Source: Halomonas dongshanensis (lineage in GTDB: Bacteria > Pseudomonadota > Gammaproteobacteria > Pseudomonadales > Halomonadaceae). Taken from it: a stretch of 64,000 bases of DNA. The stretch is taken from positions 62,001 through 126,000 of the forward strand of contig NZ_JAJISC010000002.1 in assembly GCF_024790395.1 (NCBI RefSeq), written 5' to 3'. Below are positions 1 through 10,458 of this stretch, one piece after another. The notes beneath the pieces were generated by a model. It had not been told where the DNA came from. It searched no databases and worked only from the letters and a program-made list of their open reading frames with translations. The stretch's first letter is position 1. Each line of letters begins with the position of its first letter. The position numbers and the translations under genes are program-made.

Positions 1-3000
1 CTCAAGTTCGACAACCGCGATGGCGGCATGGGCGGCGCCTACGCTCAGTACGCCGAGATCGCGGTCAAGCGCCTGGTGACCCGCGACGGCCAGTCGAATT
101 ACTTCTTCAACGGTCAGAAATGCCGCCGCCGCGACATCGCCGACCTGTTCATGGGCACAGGCCTAGGCCCGCGCTCCTACGCCATCATCGGCCAGGGCAT
201 GATTTCGCGGCTGATCGAAGCGCGCCCGGACGACCTACGTGCCACGCTGGAAGAGGCCGCGGGCATCTCCAAGTACAAGGAGCGCCGCCGCGAGACCGAA
301 AACCGCATGCGCCGCACCCAGGAGAACCTGGAGCGCCTGGATGACATTCGCGAGGAGCTCGATAAGCAGCTCGAACGCTTGAAGCGCCAGGCCGAAGCGG
401 CCAAGCGCTACCAGGAACTCAAGCAGCAGGAGTACCGCTTGAAAGGCGAGCTTGCTCTGCTGCGCGGACAGGCGCTGCGCGCCGAGCAGACCCACCAAGA
501 GAGTCGCGTGCGCGAGCTGGAGATCGCCGTCGAGAAGGACGTCTTTGGCGTTCGCCAGTGTGAAACGCGTCTGGAACAGGCCCGCGAGCAGCACGATGGC
601 CTCGCCGAAACGCTGGAAAAGCAGCAGCAGCAGTTCTTCGAGACCACCACGCGCATCGCCCGCTTAGAGCAGGATCAAGCCCACCGCAAGAGCCGTCAGG
701 CGCAGCTGGCCAACGACATCGAGACCGCCCGGCGCGATCTAGCCGAGCAGCGCCAGGTCAGCGAGGGCGACAGCGAACGCTTCGAGCAGATCGCTGCGCG
801 TCTCGAGGAGCTCGTTCCCGAACACGAGGCGTTGGAAGAGCAACTCGATGAACTCGAACACGCGCTGGCCGACGCTGCACCTGCGTTGGAAGCCGCCGAG
901 CAGGCCTGGAGCGATGCCGAGAACCGCTGGCGCGATGCCAGCCGCGACGCCGATCGCAGCCAGGATCAGTTGCGCGACATCGAGCAGCGCATCACGCGCC
1001 TGCAGGGCGAGGTAACGCGGCGACGCCAGCAGCGCGGCGATCTCGCCGATTTGACCGCGCTGCGCGCCGAACACGCCGAAAGCCAAGCGAACTGGGAGGC
1101 GGCCAACGAACGCGCCGAAGGCTTCGCTGACGCTCGCCAGCAGTGGCAGCAGGCGTACGCCGAGGCGCGCACTGCCCAGCAGCAAGCACTACAGCGCCGT
1201 GATGCCCGCCGCGCCGAGATCAGCCAGCGCCAGGGCGAACTCGCCTCGCTTCAGGCGCTGATCGACGCCGCGCTGGCCGATCACGACCCTGCCACTAGTG
1301 ATGCGCTGCGTGCGCAGGGTATCGCGCAGGCGCCGCGCCTTGGCGAGGCGCTGACGGTTGCGCCGGGATGGGAGAGCGTCGCTTCCTGGCTGCTCGCGCC
1401 CTGGCTAAACGCGCGGTTGGTCGCCCCGCAGGCGCTCGCAGCGCTGCCCGAGGCATTGGCGACCGACTGGCGCCTGATCGAAGCGCGCAGCGACGTTGAG
1501 GCCGATGACAAGCGCCTGAGCTCAAAGATCCATGGCGCCGGGGCGTTAAGCGCCTGGCTTGCCACCGTTCACGTGGCCGCAAACGATTCTGAAGCCGAGG
1601 CCTTGGTCGCATCACTCGCTCCCGGCGAGAGCGTGATCAGCCGCGAGGGAATCTGGCGCGGGCAGGGCTGGCTGAGCCAGCAGGCCAGCGGCGAAGGCCT
1701 CGATGCGCTGCTGGTGACGCGCCAGCGCTTTGCCGCACTCGAGGCCGAGCTTGCGACCGATGACGCCGCTCTGGAAGAGTGCGAACTTGCCTGCGCGGCA
1801 GCCGCCGAGCAGCTCGAGGCCTTGGAGAGTCAGCGTGAACGCCAGGATCAAGAGGAGCGCGACCACGCCCAGACCCTGCAGCAGTTGGCGCTCAAAGAGC
1901 GCAGCCTGGCCCAGCGTCTTGAGCACCTGGCGGGGCGGGCCGATGAGCTAGACGAAGAGCTTGCGAATCTCGCCGAAGAGGAGGCAACGCTCGCGCTCAC
2001 CCTGGAGGAGCAGCGCGCCCGCTGGCACACCGCCATGGAGCGTCTGGAAACCGGTGCCGAGGAGCGCGAGCGGGCGAGTGAAGCGCGCGCCCAGCAGCGC
2101 GAAAAGCGCGAGGCCCTGACCCGCCAACACGCGCCGCTAAAAGCTCAGCAGCAGGCGCTGGCGCTGGAGCGCGAACGCCTCAACGCCGAGCATACGAGCC
2201 TGCACGCCCAGCAGGCGCGCAGCCGCGATAGCGAAGAGCGTTTGACCCTACGCATAGCCGAGCTCGAAGAGGCCCGCGAAACCCTGCTCGAACCCGACGA
2301 ACTGGCCGGTGAGGAGCTCGAAGAGCTGCTCGACGTACGCGAGCGCCAAGAGCAGCGCCTGAACGAAACGCGCCAGCAGGCGCAGGCCCTGGCCGAGCAG
2401 TTGCGCAACGACGAGCTCGCGCGTCAGAGTCACGAGCGCAACCTCGAACAGAGCCGCGAGCAGCTGCAACAGCGACGCATGGAGGTACAAGCGCTGTCGC
2501 TCAAGGCCCAAACCCAGGACGAACAGCTGGCGGAGCTTGGCCACGATGTGGCCTCGCTTACCCAGCAGCTCGCCGAGGACGCCGAGGAGAGCGCCTGGCA
2601 GCAGCGCCTCGAAAGCACCACGGAAAAAATTCGCCGCTTAGGGGCGATCAACCTCGCCGCCATCGAGGAGTACGACCAGCAGGCCGAGCGGCGTAACTAT
2701 TTGGAAGCGCAGCACGCCGAGTTGAGCGAGGCGCTGGATACCCTAGAACGGGCGATTCGGCGCATCGATCAGGAGACGCGGGTGCGCTTTCGCGAAACCT
2801 TCGATCAGGTCAACGCGGGGTTGCAGGCGCTCTTCCCGCGCGTGTTCGGCGGCGGGGCGGCTTGGCTGACGCTCACCGGCGACGATCTGCTCGAAACCGG
2901 GGTGGCCATCATGGCGCGCCCGCCAGGCAAGAAGAACAGCACCATCCACCTGCTCTCGGGGGGCGAAAAGGCCCTTACGGCGCTATCGCTGGTGTTCTCC

Positions 3001-3249
3001 ATCTTCCAGCTCAACCCAGCGCCTTTTTGCATGCTGGATGAGGTCGATGCGCCCTTGGACGATGCCAACGTCGGGCGCTACGCCAAGCTGGTCAAGGAGA
3101 TGTCGGAAAACGTTCAGTTCATCTACATCACCCACAACAAGATCGCCATGGAGGCGGCCGACCGCTTGATGGGGGTGACCATGCAGGAGCCGGGCGTCTC
3201 GCGCTTGGTGTCGGTCGGGGTCGACGAGGCCGCTGCTCTCGCTGAGTAG
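1..3249 (+). CDS. smc: Chromosome partition protein Smc (5' end outside window)
   Basis: Structural maintenance of chromosomes ATPase, the core of the bacterial condensin that compacts and separates chromosomes. The reading frame is open from base 1, so the gene begins upstream; comparing about 1,080 visible residues with a usual length near 1,165, roughly 80 N-terminal residues including Walker A are missing. Visible parts in order: the end of the N-terminal head, a long Glu/Arg/Gln-rich coiled coil, a less charged hinge in the middle (about bases 1260-1720), the returning coiled coil, then the C-terminal head with the ABC signature LSGGEKALTALSLVF (about bases 2954-2998) and the Walker B/D-loop stretch MLDEVDAPLDDANV (about 3031-3072). 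In many gammaproteobacteria smc is followed directly by zipA and ligA; here a tartrate dehydratase module lies between them. Confidence 0.97.
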   Translation, partial: LKFDNRDGGMGGAYAQYAEIAVKRLVTRDGQSNYFFNGQKCRRRDIADLFMGTGLGPRSYAIIGQGMISRLIEARPDDLRATLEEAAGISKYKERRRETENRMRRTQENLERLDDIREELDKQLERLKRQAEAAKRYQELKQQEYRLKGELALLRGQALRAEQTHQESRVRELEIAVEKDVFGVRQCETRLEQAREQHDGLAETLEKQQQQFFETTTRIARLEQDQAHRKSRQAQLANDIETARRDLAEQRQVSEGDSERFEQIAARLEELVPEHEALEEQLDELEHALADAAPALEAAEQAWSDAENRWRDASRDADRSQDQLRDIEQRITRLQGEVTRRRQQRGDLADLTALRAEHAESQANWEAANERAEGFADARQQWQQAYAEARTAQQQALQRRDARRAEISQRQGELASLQALIDAALADHDPATSDALRAQGIAQAPRLGEALTVAPGWESVASWLLAPWLNARLVAPQALAALPEALATDWRLIEARSDVEADDKRLSSKIHGAGALSAWLATVHVAANDSEAEALVASLAPGESVISREGIWRGQGWLSQQASGEGLDALLVTRQRFAALEAELATDDAALEECELACAAAAEQLEALESQRERQDQEERDHAQTLQQLALKERSLAQRLEHLAGRADELDEELANLAEEEATLALTLEEQRARWHTAMERLETGAEERERASEARAQQREKREALTRQHAPLKAQQQALALERERLNAEHTSLHAQQARSRDSEERLTLRIAELEEARETLLEPDELAGEELEELLDVRERQEQRLNETRQQAQALAEQLRNDELARQSHERNLEQSREQLQQRRMEVQALSLKAQTQDEQLAELGHDVASLTQQLAEDAEESAWQQRLESTTEKIRRLGAINLAAIEEYDQQAERRNYLEAQHAELSEALDTLERAIRRIDQETRVRFRETFDQVNAGLQALFPRVFGGGAAWLTLTGDDLLETGVAIMARPPGKKNSTIHLLSGGEKALTALSLVFSIFQLNPAPFCMLDEVDAPLDDANVGRYAKLVKEMSENVQFIYITHNKIAMEAADRLMGVTMQEPGVSRLVSVGVDEAAALAE

Positions 3250-3281
3250 GGATAGGCTATAAAAAGAGCTATTAGAGAAAA

Positions 3282-3316
3282 AGCGAAGGGCGGCCCTTTA
3301 AGAGCTGCCCTTCGCT
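3282..3316. terminator. Hairpin between convergent smc and tartrate dehydratase genes
   Basis: A 10-base perfect inverted repeat (AGCGAAGGGC at 3282-3291, GCCCTTCGCT at 3307-3316) encloses a 15-base loop. An A-rich run just left of it (3277-3282) reads as a T-run on the minus strand, so it best fits an intrinsic terminator for the minus-strand gene. It may also stop smc transcripts. Confidence 0.7.
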
Positions 3317-3345
3317 ATGTTGGCGTTTGCGTTTTCAGACTAACG

Positions 3346-4518
3346 TTACTCTGCCAGTTCGCGCATCACCTTATAAAGCGCGGCCTTGGCTTCGAAGCCC
3401 ACGCCCGGCACGTCCGGGAGACCCACGTAGCCGTTTTCGACCTGGATGCCGTCGGCAAAGCCGCCAAAGGGTTGGAACACGTCCGGGTAGGATTCGTTAC
3501 CGCCGAGGTGTAGGCCCGCGGCAATGTTCAGCGACATCTGGTGGCCGCCGTGGGGCACCACGCGACGGCTCGACCAGCCAAGCTCCTTCATCACCTCGAG
3601 CGTACGCATGTACTCGACCAGTCCATAGGAGAGCGCGCAGTCGAATTGCAGGTAGTCGCGGTCGGCCCGCATACCGCCGTGGCGCAGCAGGTTGCGCGCA
3701 TCCTGGTGAGAGAACAGGTTCTCGCCCGTGGCCATGGGCAGATCGTAATGGTTGGCAAGCTCTGCCTGCAGGGCGTAGTCCAGCGGATCGCCTGCTTCTT
3801 CGTACCAGAAAAGGCCGTAGGGCTTGAGCGCTTCGGCATAGGCAATGGCCGTCTGCTGGTCGAAGCGGCCGTTAGCGTCCACGGCCAGGCGTTTACCGCT
3901 ACCCACTACCTCGAGCACGGCCTCGATGCGGCGGAGGTCTTCGTCAAGCGGCGCGGCGCCGATCTTCATCTTGACCACGTCGTAGCCGCGGTCCAGGTAG
4001 CCGCGCATCTCGTCTTGAAGTTTGGCGTGGTCCTTGCCGGGGTAGTAATAGCCACCGGCGGCATAGACCCAGATCTTGTCATCAGCCTGACCATCGCGAT
4101 AGCGCTCGGCCAACAGGCGATAGAGCGGTTTGCCTTCGATCTTGGCGACCGCGTCCCATACCGCCATGTCGATGGTGCCTACGGCCACCGAACGCTCGCC
4201 GTGACCACCGGGTTTTTCGTTGGTCATCAACGTTTTCCAGATGGCGAAAGGATCGAGATTGTCGTGCTCGGCATCGATCAGGGTATCGGGCTTGGCTTCC
4301 AGCACCCGGTCGATGAAGCGGTCGCGCATTAGCGCGCCCTGGCCGTAGCGGCCATTGGAGTTGAAGCCGTAGCCGATGACCGGCTTGCCGTCACGAATGA
4401 CGTCGGTCACTACGGCGACTACCGAGCAGGTCATCTTGGAGAAATCGATGTAGGCGTTGGCAATGGGCGAGGCGATGGAAACGGTTTTTTCGCGGATATC
4501 GACGATACGCATGGACAT
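3346..4518 (-). CDS. D-tartrate dehydratase-like enolase superfamily enzyme
   Basis: Member of the mandelate racemase subgroup of the enolase superfamily. It probably dehydrates D-tartrate (or a related sugar acid) to oxaloacetate in the cytoplasm, with Mg2+ as cofactor. The 390 residues match the length of characterised D-tartrate dehydratase. Visible landmarks are the KMKIG motif that carries the catalytic lysine, the metal ligand strands VDANGRFD and WYEEAGDPLD, the TGEN segment, and VPHGGHQMSL with the expected catalytic histidine. The gene is divergent from a LysR-type regulator across a 124-base gap that holds a perfect palindrome. The family is catabolic, and the pairing suggests substrate-induced expression. 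Assignment to the D-tartrate subgroup comes from overall resemblance; another acid-sugar substrate is possible. Confidence 0.85.
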   Translation of the reverse strand: MSMRIVDIREKTVSIASPIANAYIDFSKMTCSVVAVVTDVIRDGKPVIGYGFNSNGRYGQGALMRDRFIDRVLEAKPDTLIDAEHDNLDPFAIWKTLMTNEKPGGHGERSVAVGTIDMAVWDAVAKIEGKPLYRLLAERYRDGQADDKIWVYAAGGYYYPGKDHAKLQDEMRGYLDRGYDVVKMKIGAAPLDEDLRRIEAVLEVVGSGKRLAVDANGRFDQQTAIAYAEALKPYGLFWYEEAGDPLDYALQAELANHYDLPMATGENLFSHQDARNLLRHGGMRADRDYLQFDCALSYGLVEYMRTLEVMKELGWSSRRVVPHGGHQMSLNIAAGLHLGGNESYPDVFQPFGGFADGIQVENGYVGLPDVPGVGFEAKAALYKVMRELAE

Positions 4519-4596
4519 GCTCCTGAGCGTGAAGAGGATGATGTCACCTTACGACTCGCCAGCGCCCCCCTACCAATGCTATTAACTGGGCAGGAT

Positions 4597-4611
4597 ATGC
4601 CGAAACGGCAT
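4597..4611. promoter_or_regulatory. Palindromic LysR-type operator candidate
   Basis: ATGCCGAAACGGCAT is a perfect 15-base inverted repeat containing a T-N11-A core, the usual LysR-type recognition pattern. It sits in the divergent gap between the tartrate dehydratase gene and the LysR gene, 31 bases before the LysR start, where it could control both promoters. Confidence 0.6.
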
Positions 4612-4642
4612 TGCTGTATTTTGTACGTAAGGGAGCCCTGCG

Positions 4643-5587
4643 ATGGAGTTAGTCTGGTTGGAAGATTTTCTCGCCCTGGCCGAACACGGCAGCTTCGTGC
4701 GCGCCGCTGAGGCGCGGCACATCACCCAACCCGCTTTTAGCCGTCGCATTCGCGCCCTGGAGCGCTGGATGGACGTCGAACTGTTCTGTCGCACGCCTTT
4801 AGGCACGCGGCTAACGCCTGCCGGTGAACAGATGCGCCTGCACGCGGCGGAGGCCGTCAATCGCCTATATCGTTTACGCCAGGACGCTCGAGCGGTGGCG
4901 GGAAAGGCGGCTCGCACGCTGCCTTTTGCTGCCACCCATTCGCTCTCTTTCACCTTCTTCCCGCGCTGGATACGCCAACAGGAGCAGGGAGCCCCCATCG
5001 AAGCCATCCAGCTTCACTCGGACAGCATGACGGTTTGCGAGCGGATGCTAGAAGAGGGGCAGGTAGCGTTCATGCTTAGCCATGTCGATCCCATGCAGAC
5101 GCAAGGGCGATACCCAGCGATGCAAACGAGCACCAATGACGGTGCGCGCTTCGTCAGTCAGAAAATTGGTCAAGACGTGCTGCTGCCCTTGATCGGTGCA
5201 GGGCTCGAAAATACCCCGATAACGGCCTATTTGGCCTACACCGAGGCGTCGGGGCTGGGAAGAATCATCAATACGCATCTACTGGCTAAAAACGCCGCAG
5301 CGGCACTGCCGCCAGTGCGCTTCGAGAGCCATTTGGCCGCCGTTTTGATGTCGATGGTGCTAGAGAACAAGGGCTTAGCGTGGCTGCCAAAAAGTCTTGC
5401 CGAACAAGAGCTTGCCGATGGGCGTTTGGTGGTCGCAGAGGCTGGCCTTGCGCCCATAGAGGTAGAGGTCCATCTCACCCGATCCCAGGAAGCGTTGAGC
5501 CCTTTTGCCGAAGCGTTTTGGACAAGGCTTGGAGAGGAAAACGATAAAAAGTGTGCCAATGTCAAAAAAATCGTTGAAGAACCGTAG
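4643..5587 (+). CDS. LysR-family regulator, HypT/YjiE-like
   Basis: LysR-type transcriptional regulator of 314 residues with an N-terminal winged helix-turn-helix (residues about 4-63, including the ITQPAFSRRIRALE recognition helix) and a C-terminal effector-binding domain. The segment AATHSLSFTFFPRWI and the FSRRIRALE helix resemble the HypT/YjiE subfamily, known in E. coli as a hypochlorite-responsive regulator. Its divergent placement beside the tartrate dehydratase gene suggests instead, or as well, local control of that gene. The ATG at 4643 follows a GGGAG ribosome-binding site. The C-terminal tail is Lys/Asn-rich. Confidence 0.85.
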   Translation: MELVWLEDFLALAEHGSFVRAAEARHITQPAFSRRIRALERWMDVELFCRTPLGTRLTPAGEQMRLHAAEAVNRLYRLRQDARAVAGKAARTLPFAATHSLSFTFFPRWIRQQEQGAPIEAIQLHSDSMTVCERMLEEGQVAFMLSHVDPMQTQGRYPAMQTSTNDGARFVSQKIGQDVLLPLIGAGLENTPITAYLAYTEASGLGRIINTHLLAKNAAAALPPVRFESHLAAVLMSMVLENKGLAWLPKSLAEQELADGRLVVAEAGLAPIEVEVHLTRSQEALSPFAEAFWTRLGEENDKKCANVKKIVEEP

Positions 5588-5838
5588 GCCTTCGCTATTT
5601 TTACATTTGTAGCGACAATTTTTGAATTTTTTATGTTGAGTGGGGCACTTTTACTCTAGTTAGCGGTCAGCCCAAGCTGGTCAAGTAGAAAAAAAGCGCG
5701 TTAATGCGCGAAAATAAGCAAAATGTGGCTCTTTTCCTAGCAATCGCGTTATGCTAAGAGTCAGGCAATCTAAATTTGCAGGCTTTGTACCCCTGCGAGG
5801 CTCACGTAATCGGCAAGACGACCCATGGAACGTACGAC

Positions 5839-8007
5839 ATGGAATTGAGAGAGTGGCTAATTATTCTGGGTTTGGCGCTAGTATCGCTCATCGTGATCGA
5901 CGGTGTACGCCGTCTTCAGCGCCAACGTCGTGTCCCTCGGCTTGATCAAGCAGAGAAAGATAAGCTTACGGTCAAACCAAGCGAGCTAGATGACCAAGCG
6001 CGTGAAGCCGAGGTCAACTGGGAGTTGCCCAACGGTGGTGCTCGCGTGGTCAAGCCTGCCGATTACAGCGCTCTGGGTAAAAAGCCCAAGCTCGAACGTC
6101 AGGAGCACCCCGGTGCGAGCAAGGTGCTCTCAGAGTTCCGCCGCTCGGTGAGTTCGCGCTGGAGTCGCAGCGAGCAAAGCGCTCCCGCTTACGCCAAATC
6201 TACCCCTTCCGCGAAACCGGCAGCCGCCACCGCTGCCGGTTCGACGCGCAAGACGCCTAGCCGCGTCGAGCCTGGGCTGGCCGCTGAGTCGTCGTTAGCT
6301 GCTGACTCGTTAACCTCCAAGCCCTCAATAGCTAAGACCTTGGAGCCCAAGGCATCAGAAACTGAGTCTTCAGCACTTAAGTCCCCAGAACTTAAGTCCC
6401 CAGAAGCTAAGTCTTCAGAAGCTAAGTCCTCAGAGTCTGGGCTTGAGCGCGCCGAAGTGCCCACGGCTGTAGCGGCTGCAGATACGAAAGCAACTGCGAT
6501 TGAGGCCGTGCAACAACCGACAGAGCAAGCGTCTGTTGAGCCTGCGCAAGATGCCTTGGCGCAGCGCCAAGACAGTCCTTCTGAGAAAACGGCCACCTCC
6601 GAGGCACAAGCCTCGTCGGCCGTTAACTCATCGGCCGTTAACTCATCGGCCGTTAAAGAGTCGTCGGCCAAAGCCGAAGTGGCCGAAGAGAAGCGCGAAC
6701 CGACGCTGTCCAGCGCCGTTACCGAACCCACCGTTAGTGCAAGCGCGACGGCTGAGGAGACTGCGCCCACGCTAGCGGCTACGGAAAAAGCCAGCGCCGA
6801 GAAAGCCGAAGACGATGGTCTTGCCGTGCTGCGCGCCGAACCAGAAGACGCCGTGTTCGTCACTGGCGATGCACCCAAGCGGCGTAAGCTGCGCGATGCG
6901 ACCGTCGGTGAGTACAGCGACGACGAGTATCGTCTGGTCGACTTCGAAGGTATCGGTCGCTCCTTTAAGCAGCGCATGGCCGATCGTCGTGAAGAGCGCA
7001 AACGCAAGAAAAAGGAGAAAGCCGAGCGCGCCGCTGTATTGGCCAAGCAGAAGGCCGAACGCAAGGCGCTTGAAGCCGAGCAGCGCCGCGAGGCCAAAGA
7101 GGCCGCCGCTGCCGAGCGCGCCCGCATCGCCCAAGAGCAGGCCGAAGCCCGCGAAGCTGCCGCGGCGGTAGCCAACGCCGAGCGTCTCGCTACCTCGCGC
7201 TCTTCTACCCGAGGCGCCCCGGATCTGGGATACATCGACGACGAACTGCCCACACGCGGCTACTCCGAGTCGGCAAGCTATTATGATGACGGTATCGAGG
7301 CGCCGCGCTACGCTCAAAGCGGGGCTCAAAACGGGTACGGCGCGAGCGATGACGTGGCTGCTGGCTACGCCGATGACGCTTACGCCGATGACGCTTACGC
7401 CGATGACGCTTACGGCGATGATTATGCTGATGCAGGCATCGATGAAGCACCTGCTTATGCCGCCGAACCGCCGCGTGCGAACGTCAGCACGCATCCGACG
7501 CTTGCCAAAGCGCTGCGTCACGACGTTTGCGGTGAGCATGCCAAAGAGGTCCTGAGCAGCGCCGACGAAGTCATCGTCATTAGCGTATTGGCCCGTGATG
7601 AAGAAGGCTTTGATGGCAGTAAGCTACTTGAACTCATCATGGCTTGTGGACTGCGCTACAGCAGCGCCATGGGGATCTTCCACCGGTTCGAGACCGAAAG
7701 CGCCGAGAGCGAACTGCAGTTCTCCATGCTCAACGTGGTCAAGCCGGGTACTTTCCCCATCGAGGAGATGGGCGAGTTCACTACCCCAGGGATTACGTTC
7801 CTGATGCCGCTGCCGGGCGCTATCGACAGCTCCGCCGCTTTCGAAGCCATGGTCGAGACGGCCATGGTGGTGGTGCGCCACATGGGCGGCGAGCTCAAGG
7901 ACGAACACCGCAGCGTGATGACCGCTCAAACCATCGAGTTTGCCCGCCAGCGCGTGCACGAGTTCGAACGGCGCAACCGGTTGCAGCGCCATATGCACGC
8001 GCACTAG
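5839..8007 (+). CDS. zipA: Cell division protein ZipA with a very long, repeat-containing linker
   Basis: Inner-membrane anchor that tethers FtsZ at the division site. Residues about 3-24 (LREWLIILGLALVSLIVIDGV) form the N-terminal membrane segment and fix the start at ATG 5839; the open frame extends upstream, but that part is not ZipA-like. The C-terminal FtsZ-binding domain covers about residues 575-715 (from ADEVIVISVLARDEEGF to about TIEFARQRV). The 722-residue length is about double the E. coli protein (328). The excess is an Ala/Glu/Ser/Lys/Pro-rich linker containing three in-frame 15-base tandem repeat tracts (6376-6435, 6616-6660, 7366-7425), a Lys/Arg/Glu coiled-coil-like block near residues 385-450, and an Asp/Tyr/Ala repeat YADDA. 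Upstream of ligA, as in many gammaproteobacteria. Confidence 0.95.
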   Translation: MELREWLIILGLALVSLIVIDGVRRLQRQRRVPRLDQAEKDKLTVKPSELDDQAREAEVNWELPNGGARVVKPADYSALGKKPKLERQEHPGASKVLSEFRRSVSSRWSRSEQSAPAYAKSTPSAKPAAATAAGSTRKTPSRVEPGLAAESSLAADSLTSKPSIAKTLEPKASETESSALKSPELKSPEAKSSEAKSSESGLERAEVPTAVAAADTKATAIEAVQQPTEQASVEPAQDALAQRQDSPSEKTATSEAQASSAVNSSAVNSSAVKESSAKAEVAEEKREPTLSSAVTEPTVSASATAEETAPTLAATEKASAEKAEDDGLAVLRAEPEDAVFVTGDAPKRRKLRDATVGEYSDDEYRLVDFEGIGRSFKQRMADRREERKRKKKEKAERAAVLAKQKAERKALEAEQRREAKEAAAAERARIAQEQAEAREAAAAVANAERLATSRSSTRGAPDLGYIDDELPTRGYSESASYYDDGIEAPRYAQSGAQNGYGASDDVAAGYADDAYADDAYADDAYGDDYADAGIDEAPAYAAEPPRANVSTHPTLAKALRHDVCGEHAKEVLSSADEVIVISVLARDEEGFDGSKLLELIMACGLRYSSAMGIFHRFETESAESELQFSMLNVVKPGTFPIEEMGEFTTPGITFLMPLPGAIDSSAAFEAMVETAMVVVRHMGGELKDEHRSVMTAQTIEFARQRVHEFERRNRLQRHMHAH
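6376..6435 (+). repeat. 15-bp tandem repeat tract 1 in zipA
   Basis: Four consecutive 15-base units, two identical (CTTAAGTCCCCAGAA) followed by two variants (GCTAAGTCTTCAGAA, GCTAAGTCCTCAGAG). They encode LKSPE/AKSSE pentapeptides in the ZipA linker. Confidence 0.9.
6616..6660 (+). repeat. 15-bp tandem repeat tract 2 in zipA
   Basis: Two perfect copies of TCGGCCGTTAACTCA and a third that diverges at its end. They encode SAVNS pentapeptides in the ZipA linker. Confidence 0.9.
7366..7425 (+). repeat. 15-bp tandem repeat tract 3 in zipA
   Basis: Three perfect copies of TACGCCGATGACGCT and a degenerate fourth (TACGGCGATGATTAT). They encode YADDA pentapeptides, an acidic stretch just before the FtsZ-binding domain. 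Confidence 0.9.
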
Positions 8008-8027
8008 GCGTTTAGCCGCTCCCCAAG

Positions 8028-8059
8028 ACCCGCCTTCTTCCCCGAAGGCGGGTTTTTTT
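8028..8059 (+). terminator. Intrinsic terminator after zipA
   Basis: A 10-base perfect stem (ACCCGCCTTC / GAAGGCGGGT) with a 6-base loop is followed by a run of T residues. It separates zipA from ligA, so ligA probably has its own promoter in the following 90 bases. Confidence 0.92.
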
Positions 8060-8098
8060 GTTCAATAGCGCTATCTTGATCACTATCGTATGGCTTAG

Positions 8099-10451
<2,353 letters not shown>

Positions 10452-10458
<7 letters not shown>

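Noticed and set aside
6189..7253. Long open frame on the minus strand opposite zipA (354 codons)
   Set aside because: Serine/alanine-rich shadow of the ZipA linker produced by high GC; no motif, no ribosome-binding site.
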